Shown piece by piece: positions 31,026 to 40,191 of a DNA stretch of 43,896 bases (its first letter is position 1; every line of letters begins with the position of its first letter). The DNA is from Chlamydiales bacterium (lineage in GTDB: Bacteria; Chlamydiota; Chlamydiia; Chlamydiales; JAAKFR01), in NCBI GenBank assembly GCA_022601635.1, contig JAJACG010000018.1:1-43896 (forward strand), given 5' to 3'. The notes beneath the pieces are model-generated. The model did no database searches. It worked only from the letters and a program-made list of their open reading frames with translations, and was not told the origin of the DNA. The translations under genes and the position numbers were made by a program.

Positions 31026-33656
31026 ATGCCGATTGGGGGGATCAGGAGTGGTAGTGGGGGCTATGAGCCGCAGCGTTCACAGCGTGGTATATCTTTTCCA
31101 CGTTTGGTTTCTAGGGCTTTAGGCAGTAGTCCTGAGGCTGAAACAGAGTTATCGCCACAGCGTGTGAGCCGTGAATCCCCAGCTATTGCTTCGCGCGTCA
31201 CCAGAGCGGTTTCTTCTCTTTTTTCATCGAGGTCAGATTTAGAGCCTATCACGCAGCGTTGTAGAATTGAGAGTGAGCAGGAGCTGTTGCAAGGAGAGGG
31301 AAGGAGGCTCTTTGGAGGAACTAGGAGTGATAGGAAGAGGGCGATTTCTGCATTGAAGAGGTTGCGCTCGGATCGTTTCTTGCGCAATCCCGAACTTAGA
31401 AAGGCGCTTTTTTATGAGATGAGTGATGACCCTGAAAAGGTGGTGATGTGGACCAATCTACTGTCCGAGCATGCTCCGGAGCTTTCTGCGGATGACATCA
31501 CAATAGCAAGAGCTGCTATCAGATCTTGGAGAAATGGGAAAGATTTTAAGATGGCCTCTTTTATGCGGGCATTGCAGGTACGAAGAGAGCCCCTTCCAGG
31601 GGAGGATCGAGCTGTATGGTTGAAGAAGCTTGCCATTGCAGCTTCTGTTTTGTCGCCTGACGATGCTGATCGCAACTATCAATATCGTATGGAGAGTCCT
31701 CTACTCGTGATTGGAAATGGGGAAATGTCCACCTATTTTCATGAGTTTGCGCAGCTTTTTCCTGAAGCTGAGTATGCAGCTCTGAGAGGGGTTTTTGATG
31801 ATGCGATCAATACGAGAAGTTGTTTGAAGCAGCCTCAATTTACCACTGTCTATAACGCACTAGCTGGTGTAGAGGAGTCTAAACGCCTGCAAACCTTCAA
31901 AAATATCGTCGATCTCTCTCCATCATTTCGCGGAATAGAAGAGATTGTGGCGGTTGTCAACGCTCAAGAGGGAGTTCAGCATAGAATGCTTTTGAGCGTT
32001 CCTCGCACAGATATGCGCCTTTTTGCTGAGATTGCTAAGGCGTCCGCTACCTGGCCAGCAGAGTATAACCATGATTGTGTCAGTTCAGTCGCTGTTTTGG
32101 CACAGACTCTGGGGTGGATAGAGCATGCCACCCTTCTCAAATTTTGTTCGGAGCATCGAAATCTCGATCATAGCACGCTCAGTCGTTTGGGTCCGTTGGC
32201 GCAAACGCTACAGAACAGGCTGTCACTAGGCTTAGAAGATGCTCTTTCAATGGCTCTATATTGCCCACAGGGACAGGAACGCGCCTTTACGGCACTCATG
32301 GAGGCTCTGCCGAATCAAGAGAAAAGCTTGGGAGCCAAAGTGGCAAGAAGTGGGCTTCTATCCCTGCGACTCGAGCAACAGATAGAGTTAATCGCTCAGC
32401 TAAGTCAGCTTCCCCAGCAGGATCAACTTCCACTTTTTGCAAAAGATGTGGAAACTCTGCGGCGTCTTGCAGCGGATGAGGAGATCCTCTTTGTCACTTT
32501 AGGTAAAGAGCAAGAGGCTATAGAAATAATGGAGCGCTATAACATGTCAGCTGCTACAGTTTGGACGCTCTTTACCCTACCTGATGCCGCAAGAGGGGAG
32601 TGCCTTCACTATTTAGGTGATATGACGAACCGTGATCGTTGGATTGCGATCTTAGGACAGCTCGATCCCTCAGAAGTATTGCGTGCAGTCAATTATATTA
32701 GAGGGCTCAATCCTGTAGAAAGAGATGGTAATCTTCAAGTAGCGGAGAGTATCGGGGTTGCTTCATTGCGTTCTCGTTTAATGGAGAGATCCTCGGATAG
32801 TAGTTCTAGGCGCGCTTTTGCTATAAAAAGGGGGGAGGCGGTGCTCCCTCAGCTTATGCCCTATCTGATGGGATTGGGAGGGCACAAGATGCGCATTTTC
32901 TATGAGGGGGAACCAGGGGTTGACGTTGGAGGATTGAGTCGTGATGCATTGCAAAGCTGTTCCGATGAGCTACCCGACTATTTCTCAGATATCCTGCATA
33001 GCTCATCTGGCACCATGCAGATCAAGGAGGGAGCAGATCCAACCAAGGTGGATCAGCTAGGCACTCTCATGCAGCAGATGGCGCAAAATGGGATTGCGCT
33101 GCCAAGAGGATATCGCATTCCAGAGGGAGCTGGCAAGTTTACAGCTGAAGAACTATCTCGCAACTCCATTCAAGAGATGATTGAGTATAGTGACAAAAAA
33201 GAGCTCTATCAGCGTCTAATTGGAAATGTTCCAGAGCAGATAACAGATGAGATGCTTCCTGACTATTTGGAAGAAAGAGAGGGTGATTTTAGACTAGCTC
33301 AGCAACTATTTAAAAAGAGGATCGATGTCACCCTCTTGAATGGAACAGATACTCTACGTAAAGATGTATTGAGTAATCTCAACATTCAGGCAGATGTCGA
33401 TACAAAGGCGGCGCGCTATCTGCGGAACTGGATCAAAAAAGCGCCTCAAGAACGGTTAGAGAAGTTTGTGCAGCTAGTTTCGGGCAGCAAAACACTGCCT
33501 GCTGGCAAGACAATTTTGGTGACAAAGGCAGCAAAGGTCAACTTCTTCGCCCACTCCTGCGCCTTTCAGATCGAGCTGGGCAAGGTCAAAAACGAAAGTT
33601 TATGGAATATCGGCTTTGAAGCGATGTTGGATGACCAGTCCTATACAGAACTATAA
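31026..33656 (+). CDS. HECT-domain protein, predicted E3 ubiquitin ligase effector
   Basis: 876 residues. The first 75 residues are Ser/Arg/Pro-rich and probably disordered, as expected of a type III-secreted effector. Residues about 85-600 are helical, without a recognised domain, and may bind substrate. The C-terminal 270 residues follow the HECT pattern. The N-lobe entry is MRIFYEGEPGVDVGGLSRD (622-640; family: fxGExGxDxGGvxRE). Then come LMQQMAQNGIALP, a DKKELYQ segment, and the hinge and C-lobe LRNWIKKAP...KFVQLVSGSKTLPAG. The active-site loop is FFAHSCAFQIEL, with Cys845 aligned to the catalytic cysteine (family AhTCfNxLdLP). The distance from the GVD motif to the cysteine is about 212 residues, shorter than in animal HECT enzymes. 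The 3' end overlaps nadK by 16 bases. Confidence 0.8.
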   Translation: MPIGGIRSGSGGYEPQRSQRGISFPRLVSRALGSSPEAETELSPQRVSRESPAIASRVTRAVSSLFSSRSDLEPITQRCRIESEQELLQGEGRRLFGGTRSDRKRAISALKRLRSDRFLRNPELRKALFYEMSDDPEKVVMWTNLLSEHAPELSADDITIARAAIRSWRNGKDFKMASFMRALQVRREPLPGEDRAVWLKKLAIAASVLSPDDADRNYQYRMESPLLVIGNGEMSTYFHEFAQLFPEAEYAALRGVFDDAINTRSCLKQPQFTTVYNALAGVEESKRLQTFKNIVDLSPSFRGIEEIVAVVNAQEGVQHRMLLSVPRTDMRLFAEIAKASATWPAEYNHDCVSSVAVLAQTLGWIEHATLLKFCSEHRNLDHSTLSRLGPLAQTLQNRLSLGLEDALSMALYCPQGQERAFTALMEALPNQEKSLGAKVARSGLLSLRLEQQIELIAQLSQLPQQDQLPLFAKDVETLRRLAADEEILFVTLGKEQEAIEIMERYNMSAATVWTLFTLPDAARGECLHYLGDMTNRDRWIAILGQLDPSEVLRAVNYIRGLNPVERDGNLQVAESIGVASLRSRLMERSSDSSSRRAFAIKRGEAVLPQLMPYLMGLGGHKMRIFYEGEPGVDVGGLSRDALQSCSDELPDYFSDILHSSSGTMQIKEGADPTKVDQLGTLMQQMAQNGIALPRGYRIPEGAGKFTAEELSRNSIQEMIEYSDKKELYQRLIGNVPEQITDEMLPDYLEEREGDFRLAQQLFKKRIDVTLLNGTDTLRKDVLSNLNIQADVDTKAARYLRNWIKKAPQERLEKFVQLVSGSKTLPAGKTILVTKAAKVNFFAHSCAFQIELGKVKNESLWNIGFEAMLDDQSYTEL

Positions 33657-34468
33657 CGCACCTGACCCGACCAATTTAGCTTGCTTCTAAGGGTGGAAAA
33701 GTAGTCAGTTCTATTGAGTTTTACCATCTCAAACTGTCTCTGTGATATCTCAATCTTCACACGCTCATTCGAGCCCAAGCTGTAGCGTGAAACACCATCA
33801 TAGGTGATCTCCACCGGCTCCTCACTACCCAAATTCTGTACCTCAATCGAACTATTTGGCTTCAATACAAGCGGCCTATTGGAAATCGTATGGGGACAGA
33901 TCGGCGTGATCAGCAGCGCCTCCAGCTCAGGACTCAAGATAGGCCCTCCAGCAGCCAGTGAATAGGCTGTCGATCCAGTCGGTGTCGACACAATAATCCC
34001 ATCAGCAGAAAAGGTGTTGAGATAGGCCCCATCCACATGAATCGAAAGATCGACCAGAGAGGGGTTTTTAGCGCGGTGGATCACAATGTCATTGATTCCA
34101 AAGAAGTCCTGATCTGCAACAGAGCCCTCCATCATCAGCCGTTTTTGGATCACAAACTGCCCAGCAATGAACTCCTCCAAGCTTGGGTAGAGATCACTAA
34201 GCGGAATATCGGTCAAGAAACCGAGGTGACCCACATTAATTCCTAAAATGGGAGCCCTTAACTGCGGATGGTGGTGCAGAAGGCGTAAGATCGCTCCATC
34301 TCCACCAAGAGCTATCGCATAGTCCACCTGCCCACTCATCGGCGGAAGATTGAGACCCTCCTCCGGTGAAACAACCGTAACACCTTTTGATTTCAAGAAG
34401 GTGGTAACATCGCTAGCAATATCAAAGCTCTTCTTTTTTAAGCTATTGGCAAACAGTGCCACGATCAT
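33641..34468 (-). CDS. nadK: NAD kinase
   Basis: 275-residue ATP-NAD kinase, which makes NADP from NAD. The GGDG motif (ALGGDGAILRLL), NDIVIHR, and the nucleotide-binding block DGIIVSTPTGSTAYSLAAGGPI are all present. The ATG at 34468 is preferred to a TTG two codons upstream because GGGGG lies about eight bases before it. It overlaps dxs by 26 bases and is the last gene of the xseA-xseB-dxs-nadK unit. Placing NADP supply with the isoprenoid enzyme Dxs is plausible, since the pathway uses NADPH in its next step. Confidence 0.95.
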   Translation of the reverse strand: MIVALFANSLKKKSFDIASDVTTFLKSKGVTVVSPEEGLNLPPMSGQVDYAIALGGDGAILRLLHHHPQLRAPILGINVGHLGFLTDIPLSDLYPSLEEFIAGQFVIQKRLMMEGSVADQDFFGINDIVIHRAKNPSLVDLSIHVDGAYLNTFSADGIIVSTPTGSTAYSLAAGGPILSPELEALLITPICPHTISNRPLVLKPNSSIEVQNLGSEEPVEITYDGVSRYSLGSNERVKIEISQRQFEMVKLNRTDYFSTLRSKLNWSGQVRYSSV

Positions 34469-36347
34469 GGCCAACCCCCAAAGAGAAGTGTGTCTGGATC
34501 CTCTTCATCATCTGCTTTGGTAGCATGCCCACCCTCTCTAACAGCGCTCTATGTGAACCATGCTCATAAAATTGGTCAGGGATTCCAAAAGAGAGAAGTT
34601 CCGTATCTCCAAATTGATGCTCATGCAAAAACTGTCCCACTTCCGGGGCTAAGCCGCCCTTCAGTGAATGCTCCTCAATTGTCACCACGCGACGATGTTC
34701 CAGCAATAGCTTGCCAAGAAGTGTCACATCAAGTGGTTTGACAAAGATCGGATCGACAATGGTACAGGAAACCTTTTTCTGTGCCAGTAGTTCTCGCAAC
34801 TCATAGGCCAATGTACAGCAGTGACCAAGAGAGATGATTAGAAGGTCTTCTCCTGTCTCCAGAAGCTCACCCCTGCCAAGCGGTCTGAAGTTGGTCGCAA
34901 TTCCGCCCTCCTCAGTCGCCATATTAGGGTAGCGAATCGCACACGCTCGATTCCAAAGAGGCGCCGACTCCACCAAATCGCGCAGAAGCTGGCCGTTGCG
35001 CGGCTGACAGATCGCCATGCCAGGCATGGCGCGTAAAAAGGCAATGTCATAGATGCCGTGATGCGTCGCACCATCACCCGTCGCCAAACCAGCACGATCA
35101 ATCGCAAAGATCACAGGCACCCTCTGCAAACAGACATCGTGAAAAAGATTGTCCATCGCACGGTGCAAGAAGGTAGCATAGATAGAACAAAAGACCTTGC
35201 GATCATGATACTTCGCCATACCACCACAAAAAGTGACGCAGTGCCCCTCCGCAATTCCAACATCAATTGCCCTTTTGGGAAACTTCTCAAAGAAGGGATC
35301 CAAACCAGAACCAAGAGACATCGCCGGCGTCACAACAGTCACCGTCTTATCCCGCTCACCCATCTTCACCAACTGCTTGCCAAAAAGCTTAGGAAAGGTG
35401 GGCTTTTTACTAGGATTGGGATGAAACTTGCACGTCTTGGGATCAAATGGTTTGACGCCGTGGAAGGTGATAGGATCCTCCTCCGCCGCCTTCACACCAT
35501 GACCCTTTTGTGTATAGAAATGGAGTACTACAGGCATCTCCAAATCTTTCACAGCTGTCAATACCGCCACAACCTTTTTGATATCATGCCCATCGATTGG
35601 TCCTATATAGGAGAGACCAAATTGTGAGAAAAATGGCGCCTGACTCACCAAATTCTTCAACGAGGTGCCAAACTCCTTGCTCTTCTTCGACAAAAGATTT
35701 CCACAAAGCGGAATGGTCGAAATGAGCATCTCCAACTCACGTGAGACACGGCTCGTCATCGGATTGCTCAACATACGACTCAAAATGCTGGTGATTCCTC
35801 CAACATTTTTAGAGATCGACATCGCATTATCATTGAGAATCAATATGAAACGACCAAGATCCTTCTTGATGTTATTCAAAGCCTCAAGTGAGAGGCCGCA
35901 GGTGAGCGTCGCATCACCAATCACGGGAATGACATGCTCCTTACTGTCGCTAAGATCGCGCGCCTTGGCAAGTCCCAAAGCCAGCGGAAGCGCCGTTCCT
36001 GCGTGGCCTGCCAAAAAGTGGTCATGCTCAGACTCTGCAGGGTGAGCAAAGCCGGAAAGGCCGCCATCCTTGCGGATCTTCTCAAACTGTGCGTTATCCC
36101 GGTTGGTCAGCAATTTATGCGTATAGGTCTGATGGCTTACATCAAAGAGAAAGCGATCTTGTGGGGAATTGAAAACGTAGTGCAGCCCTAAGGTGAGTTC
36201 TACGCTTCCTAAGTTGGAAGCCAAATGACCTCCATTTTGCGCCATCACATCAATGATACGCTTGCGGATTCGCTGAGCCTCCTCTTTGAGCTCATCGATA
36301 GAGAGGCTTTTTAGATCACTCAAAAGGAACCTTTTCTGGTTCAGCAT
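34443..36347 (-). CDS. dxs: 1-deoxy-D-xylulose-5-phosphate synthase
   Basis: 634 residues. The first enzyme of the non-mevalonate isoprenoid pathway, joining pyruvate and glyceraldehyde 3-phosphate with thiamine diphosphate. Visible blocks are [22 protein letters not shown], the TPP-binding [24 protein letters not shown], and the transketolase pyrimidine block [19 protein letters not shown] (reported in two parts). The ATG at 36347 is chosen over the adjacent GTG. It overlaps xseB by 32 bases. The order xseA-xseB-dxs is the one recalled from Chlamydia. Confidence 0.96.
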   Translation of the reverse strand: MLNQKRFLLSDLKSLSIDELKEEAQRIRKRIIDVMAQNGGHLASNLGSVELTLGLHYVFNSPQDRFLFDVSHQTYTHKLLTNRDNAQFEKIRKDGGLSGFAHPAESEHDHFLAGHAGTALPLALGLAKARDLSDSKEHVIPVIGDATLTCGLSLEALNNIKKDLGRFILILNDNAMSISKNVGGITSILSRMLSNPMTSRVSRELEMLISTIPLCGNLLSKKSKEFGTSLKNLVSQAPFFSQFGLSYIGPIDGHDIKKVVAVLTAVKDLEMPVVLHFYTQKGHGVKAAEEDPITFHGVKPFDPKTCKFHPNPSKKPTFPKLFGKQLVKMGERDKTVTVVTPAMSLGSGLDPFFEKFPKRAIDVGIAEGHCVTFCGGMAKYHDRKVFCSIYATFLHRAMDNLFHDVCLQRVPVIFAIDRAGLATGDGATHHGIYDIAFLRAMPGMAICQPRNGQLLRDLVESAPLWNRACAIRYPNMATEEGGIATNFRPLGRGELLETGEDLLIISLGHCCTLAYELRELLAQKKVSCTIVDPIFVKPLDVTLLGKLLLEHRRVVTIEEHSLKGGLAPEVGQFLHEHQFGDTELLSFGIPDQFYEHGSHRALLERVGMLPKQMMKRIQTHFSLGVGHDRGTVCQ

Positions 36348-36528
36348 CACGCTTTTTTACCAACATCTCAATCTTCTTCTCAGCTTGAGATAGCTCTTCG
36401 CCCAGTGAGCCAAGCAGCTTGTCAGCCTCCTCATAGAGCTTCAAAGATTCTTCTAGTGGCACTTTGCCTGAGTTCATTTTATCTAAAATTTCCTCAAGAC
36501 GGCCAAATCCAGCCTCAAATTTCGTCAT
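36316..36528 (-). CDS. xseB: Exodeoxyribonuclease VII small subunit
   Basis: 70 residues, the normal size for XseB. The pattern [18 protein letters not shown]...[30 protein letters not shown] matches the family's two-helix hairpin. Several small subunits bind each large subunit in exonuclease VII, which degrades single-stranded DNA from both ends. It overlaps xseA by 14 bases and dxs by 32, so the three are translated in a coupled way. Confidence 0.94.
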   Translation of the reverse strand: MTKFEAGFGRLEEILDKMNSGKVPLEESLKLYEEADKLLGSLGEELSQAEKKIEMLVKKRDAEPEKVPFE

Positions 36529-37846
36529 CTACAACAAGCTCCCTTTCTCCATCACTCAAAATAGCGCGCAAGCGGTCATTCCGCTTGAGTTGGCAAGCAG
36601 AAACTATAACCGAATTTTCTTTTTGAGCCAAGAGGATGGAATAGCCGCGCTTCAATACTTTCCTTGGATCTAAAGCGTGAAGCTGACTCTCCACCTTCTT
36701 CAACTTCTCCTTTCTCAACAAGAGGCTAGTCTGCATCTTTTGATCCATCCTCTGGCTTGCCGCCTGCAGCCTCTGTTTCGTCGCCCCAAGCTGACGTAGA
36801 GGACTCAGTTCTGCCATCTTCCGTCCCTTGGCACTCAGCACCATTTTCTTCTCCAAAAGAGCGCGCCCAATCAGCTGGTCTAAACTATTTTTGAGTTCAT
36901 CATATCGCTGTAGAGGCATCGCCAACAAATTGTAGGGCGAGACAAAGAGGGGATGGCGCTTCGCTCCTTCAAGCTTGGTGCGCCAAAACTGCATCTTTTG
37001 CTCCATCGTGCGCTCCAGAAGTTGGCGTAGTTGACCCAGCTGCTGCAAATGACGCTCACTCTCTTTAGAAACCAGTTCTGCGGCAGCAGAGGGAGTTGGA
37101 GCGCGCACATCAGCCACAAAGTCAGCAATGGTCACATCGGTCTCATGGCCAACAGCAGAGACAACAGGAATCTCACTCTCAAAGATTGCCTTGGCAACAA
37201 CCTCCTCATTGAAGGGCCAAAGATCCTCTAAGCTGCCGCCACCTCTTCCCACAATCAAAACGTCAGCAAGCTTATGCCTATTGAAGGTGGCAATCGCATC
37301 GGCAATTTCCTTAGCAGCTCCATCGCCCTGAACCCGGACAGGGTGGAGCAGGAGGTGAAATTTTTTGAGCCGCCTGGAGAGTACATTGATGATGTCTTGG
37401 ATCACAGCGCCCGTAGGAGAGGTGATCACTCCAATTGTTTTGGGAAAGGCGGGTAGCTCCCTTTTTTTCTCAAAATAGCCAGCAGTTCTCAATTTTTCCT
37501 TGAGCTCTTGCAGCTTCGCTAGGAGTTCGCCAATGCCAGCGAGCTCCATCTTGCGCACAATGATCTGATATTTTCCGTGGGGAGGATAGACTGAGAGGGA
37601 GCCTTTGATGATGACAGAGTCGCCCTCTTTTGGCAGCTTCATACCGGGCCAAATCGAGTTTTTGAAGAAGGCGCAGGAGATTTTTGCCTGCGAATCTTTG
37701 AGGTCAAAGTAGAGATGGCCGCTTGCCTGCTTTTTGAAGTTGGAGATTTCACCTTGGATGAGAACCTCTCTATAGCGACTTTCAAGTTGATTCTTGATGG
37801 CAAAGGTGAGTTCGCTTACGGCGATGGGGGTTGACTTAGAAGACAT
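36515..37846 (-). CDS. xseA: Exodeoxyribonuclease VII large subunit
   Basis: 443 residues. An N-terminal OB-fold (about 5-100; [33 protein letters not shown] in pieces) is followed by the catalytic domain with [33 protein letters not shown] block (here [15 protein letters not shown]), [30 protein letters not shown], and a coiled-coil C-terminal half that carries XseB. It diverges from tpiA with only 26 bases between the two start codons, so any promoters must overlap each other or the coding regions. Confidence 0.96.
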   Translation of the reverse strand: MSSKSTPIAVSELTFAIKNQLESRYREVLIQGEISNFKKQASGHLYFDLKDSQAKISCAFFKNSIWPGMKLPKEGDSVIIKGSLSVYPPHGKYQIIVRKMELAGIGELLAKLQELKEKLRTAGYFEKKRELPAFPKTIGVITSPTGAVIQDIINVLSRRLKKFHLLLHPVRVQGDGAAKEIADAIATFNRHKLADVLIVGRGGGSLEDLWPFNEEVVAKAIFESEIPVVSAVGHETDVTIADFVADVRAPTPSAAAELVSKESERHLQQLGQLRQLLERTMEQKMQFWRTKLEGAKRHPLFVSPYNLLAMPLQRYDELKNSLDQLIGRALLEKKMVLSAKGRKMAELSPLRQLGATKQRLQAASQRMDQKMQTSLLLRKEKLKKVESQLHALDPRKVLKRGYSILLAQKENSVIVSACQLKRNDRLRAILSDGERELVVDDEI

Positions 37847-37872
37847 TTTTATGCTATCACCTTTTTCCTACT

Positions 37873-38613
37873 ATGAGACACCAAGCGATGATCACAGGCA
37901 ATTGGAAGATGTTTAAAAGCGTCGATGAGGCGCTCGAATTCGTCAAGAATTTAGCAGCTTGTTTACCGAAGAGTCAAGCATCTGTTGGAATAGCTGCGCC
38001 TTTTACAGCCCTTCTACCAATGGCGACCTTGGTTGACCAGATGGGAATGGAGCTCTCTATTGGCGCTCAAAACATGCATGACGCTGAAGAGGGTGCTTTT
38101 ACAGGCGAGATTTCGGCCAAGATGGTGCGCGATTGTGGTGCCACATTTGTCATTTTAGGGCACTCTGAGAGGCGCCACATCTTTGGGGAGTCAAATGAGT
38201 TTGTCAATCGCAAGGTGAAACGCGCTCTCGCTTCTGGTTTAGAGGTGATCCTCTGTGTTGGGGAGAGCTTGGAGGAGCGTGAGGCGGGCAGGCTTGAGGA
38301 GGTGCTGAAGTCGCAGCTGCTTGAGAGTTTAGAGGGCGTTGAGAGCTTGGAACATGTGACGATTGCCTATGAACCTGTCTGGGCGATTGGAACGGGCAAG
38401 GTGGCAACGCCGGAAGATGCGCAAAGAGCGCACGCCTTTTGCCGACAACTTCTTGCCAAGAGTTGGTCAGAAGAGGTATCAATTCAATATGGGGGCTCTG
38501 TGAAGCCTGAAAATGCAAAGGCTTTACTGGGCCAGGAAGATGTAGATGGACTGCTTGTAGGAGGCGCCTCTTTATCGGCTGAAAGCTTTGCCAAAATTGT
38601 GAAGGAATCTTAA
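37873..38613 (+). CDS. tpiA: Triosephosphate isomerase
   Basis: 246 residues, a complete TIM barrel interconverting dihydroxyacetone phosphate and glyceraldehyde 3-phosphate. Catalytic residues are visible: Lys in GNWKM, His in ILGHSERR, Glu in AYEPVWAIGTGK, and the phosphate-binding GGSVKPENA and GLLVGGASL near the end. The ATG at 37873 matches the usual distance to GNWKM; the internal ATG five codons later is possible. No Shine-Dalgarno sequence is seen. It leads tpiA-secG-def. Confidence 0.96.
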   Translation: MRHQAMITGNWKMFKSVDEALEFVKNLAACLPKSQASVGIAAPFTALLPMATLVDQMGMELSIGAQNMHDAEEGAFTGEISAKMVRDCGATFVILGHSERRHIFGESNEFVNRKVKRALASGLEVILCVGESLEEREAGRLEEVLKSQLLESLEGVESLEHVTIAYEPVWAIGTGKVATPEDAQRAHAFCRQLLAKSWSEEVSIQYGGSVKPENAKALLGQEDVDGLLVGGASLSAESFAKIVKES

Positions 38614-38616
38614 TTC

Positions 38617-38901
38617 ATGACAGCACTCTACTACCTACTGATCTTTCTCTTTCTCTTTGTTTCTGTGATTCTATGTTTTGTGATCTTGATTCAGGAGAGC
38701 AAATCGAGTGGTCTGGGTGCCTCATTTGGTGGTGATTCGGGTGATTCACTTTTTGGTGCTTCGACACCTGAGGTTTTAAAGAAGGTGACAGCCTACTTGG
38801 CGGTGATCTTCCTTGGTGGCTGCGTATTGCTCTCTATTTGGACAGGAGCTCTAGGCCGTGCAAAAGAGCGTAAGCTGAACCAGACAGAGATTTCTCAATG
38901 A
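38617..38901 (+). CDS. secG: Protein translocase subunit SecG
   Basis: 94 residues with two transmembrane helices (about 4-25 and 55-74). Between them is the SecG signature LIQESKSSGLGASFGGDSGDSLFG. SecG assists SecYE in moving proteins across the inner membrane. It starts three bases after tpiA and overlaps def by four bases (ATGA), so all three are one transcript. Confidence 0.93.
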   Translation: MTALYYLLIFLFLFVSVILCFVILIQESKSSGLGASFGGDSGDSLFGASTPEVLKKVTAYLAVIFLGGCVLLSIWTGALGRAKERKLNQTEISQ

Positions 38902-39416
38902 GATTGCGCTACTATGGTGATCCGGTCTTGCGCAAAAAGGCGGAGCCAGTCTTAGAGGTCAATGACGATGTACGTGCCGTTGTGGATTTCCTGATTAAGG
39001 TGATGAAGGAGACCAATGGAATTGGGATCGCTGCACCTCAGGTCGGCTTTTCATGGCGCCTCTTTGTATCGATTGTGAAGGGACAAGATAGCGAGGGGAC
39101 AATCCTATACTGTGATCCTTATGTGTTAGTTAATCCTGAGATTACCAATTTGTCGACTGAGACTTGGGAAATGGAAGAGGGATGTCTTTCAATTCCAGAA
39201 CTCTATATCCCAATAGTTAGACCTGTCTCTTGCGACATTTCATGGTATGATCTTGAGGGCAATCAAACTAAGATGCATTGCGAGGACTTTCTAGCGCGCC
39301 ACTTCTTGCATGAATATGATCATCTCAATGGTATACTCACAATTGATCGTGTCAAGGGTAAGAAGCGCACTGCTCTTGATCCCGCGTTGCGCATGATCAA
39401 AAAGAAGTACAACTAA
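38898..39416 (+). CDS. def: Peptide deformylase
   Basis: 172 residues. Removes the formyl group from new protein N-termini. All three active-site motifs are present: GIGIAAPQVG, EGCLSIPE (with the metal-binding Cys) and HEYDHLNG (HExxH metal ligands and catalytic Glu). The C-terminal tail is short. Coupled to secG by an ATGA overlap. Confidence 0.97.
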   Translation: MRLRYYGDPVLRKKAEPVLEVNDDVRAVVDFLIKVMKETNGIGIAAPQVGFSWRLFVSIVKGQDSEGTILYCDPYVLVNPEITNLSTETWEMEEGCLSIPELYIPIVRPVSCDISWYDLEGNQTKMHCEDFLARHFLHEYDHLNGILTIDRVKGKKRTALDPALRMIKKKYN

Positions 39417-39419
39417 TCA

Positions 39420-39448
39420 TTGCTAAATAAGTCTTACACAGTTATGAT
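39420..39448 (+). promoter_or_regulatory. Predicted promoter TTGCTA-17-TATGAT
   Basis: TTGCTA (39420-39425) and TATGAT (39443-39448) are 17 bases apart, directly after def. The leader to the ATG at 39471 is 22 bases, the same length as for the genes at 14638 and 23557. Confidence 0.5.
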
Positions 39449-39470
39449 TTTCGCAAAAAAGTGAGAACGT

Positions 39471-39770
39471 ATGTCTGTTTGTCTAGGGTGTAATCGTGGA
39501 ATTTCTGATGAAGCTGTTGTTGGCAAGATGATCAAGTGTGGATCAGATTGTTCAGCAAAGGTGGATGATGTTTTGGCAAAACTTGATAATTGGTGGGAGC
39601 ACTCTGTTGTTGTGAATGGCCAAAATGAGATCTATCTGCGCGCTAAAACGGCTCTGCTGACGCATGGGAATGCACCACATAAACTCAGACGCTCTCTTTC
39701 AGATCTGACAGCTCAGCAGAAGGGGTTTGTGTCGATGAAGGGGGGATGCATTGAGCTTTCTGTTCGGTAG
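39471..39770 (+). CDS. Hypothetical protein, first frame of a three-frame locus
   Basis: 99 residues, not recognised. The N-terminus has a cysteine pattern CLGCNR...KCGSDC (C4, C7, C23, C27) that could bind zinc. The rest is helical. Near its end a run of six G (39740-39745) sits in the codons for Met-Lys-Gly-Gly, and a shift there would join this frame to the next one, which begins inside this gene. It could therefore be the N-terminal part of one larger, frameshifted or phase-variable protein rather than a complete gene. It has its own promoter and probably its own start. Confidence 0.55.
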   Translation: MSVCLGCNRGISDEAVVGKMIKCGSDCSAKVDDVLAKLDNWWEHSVVVNGQNEIYLRAKTALLTHGNAPHKLRRSLSDLTAQQKGFVSMKGGCIELSVR

Positions 39771-40191
39771 ACCTCGTTCTAGCTGCTCTAGCGATCCAGT
39801 GCCAAAGTCTCCAGGGCCGGATGGACCATTAAGCTTTTTAATAGGTAGAGCGCGGAGCACCAGCTGCTCTGGTTGCGACTCTCCTGTGCCAAAGTCTCCA
39901 GGGCCTGTTGTCTTTGTCTGCTCTTCTGGCTGTCCAGGTTCTCGTGATATTTGTGCGCGAGTGGACGCCTTTGCTGTGGGCAAGTTTGCTACCCATGCAC
40001 TTTGTGTGGACAATCGGGCGGATCAGATCTATGAGGTGCCGATCGAACGTGTAGCCAAAGATTTGAAGGCGCTGTTTCCTGACTATACCCTAGCAGAGGG
40101 GGATGTTGCAGTGCTTTATCTAGAGAAGGAGGGAAATGAGAGTGTCACCTTTATGCGAAAATTAGGAGGCCATTTTGCCTTTTCCAGTTGA
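39751..40191 (+). CDS. Hypothetical protein with duplicated Pro/Ser/Cys-rich segment, second frame
   Basis: 146 residues if begun at the TTG at 39751. The G6 run five bases upstream could act as a ribosome-binding site. The first 50 residues are an imperfect tandem repeat (LSFLFGRPRSSCS..DPVPKSPGP, then LSFLIGRARSTSCSGC..PVPKSPGP). The remainder (about 55-146) looks like a compact domain (FAVGKFATHALCVDNRADQIYEVP; EGDVAVLYLEKEGNE), not recognised. The frame overlaps the previous one by 20 bases and the next by 17. Either it is a coupled small gene or the middle piece of a broken larger one. Confidence 0.5.
   Translation: MSFLFGRPRSSCSSDPVPKSPGPDGPLSFLIGRARSTSCSGCDSPVPKSPGPVVFVCSSGCPGSRDICARVDAFAVGKFATHALCVDNRADQIYEVPIERVAKDLKALFPDYTLAEGDVAVLYLEKEGNESVTFMRKLGGHFAFSS
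39754..39910 (+). repeat. Imperfect tandem duplication of 78-87 bp
   Basis: Two units begin with AGCTTT at 39754 and 39832 and share a stretch of 20 identical bases near their ends (39799-39818 and 39886-39905). The second unit carries nine extra bases (three codons), so the frame is kept. Such a duplication could vary in copy number by slippage or recombination. Confidence 0.75.

Noticed and set aside
35058-35627. 189-codon open frame on the plus strand inside dxs
   Set aside because: Antisense to the conserved TPP-binding part of dxs, and its sequence shows no domain.
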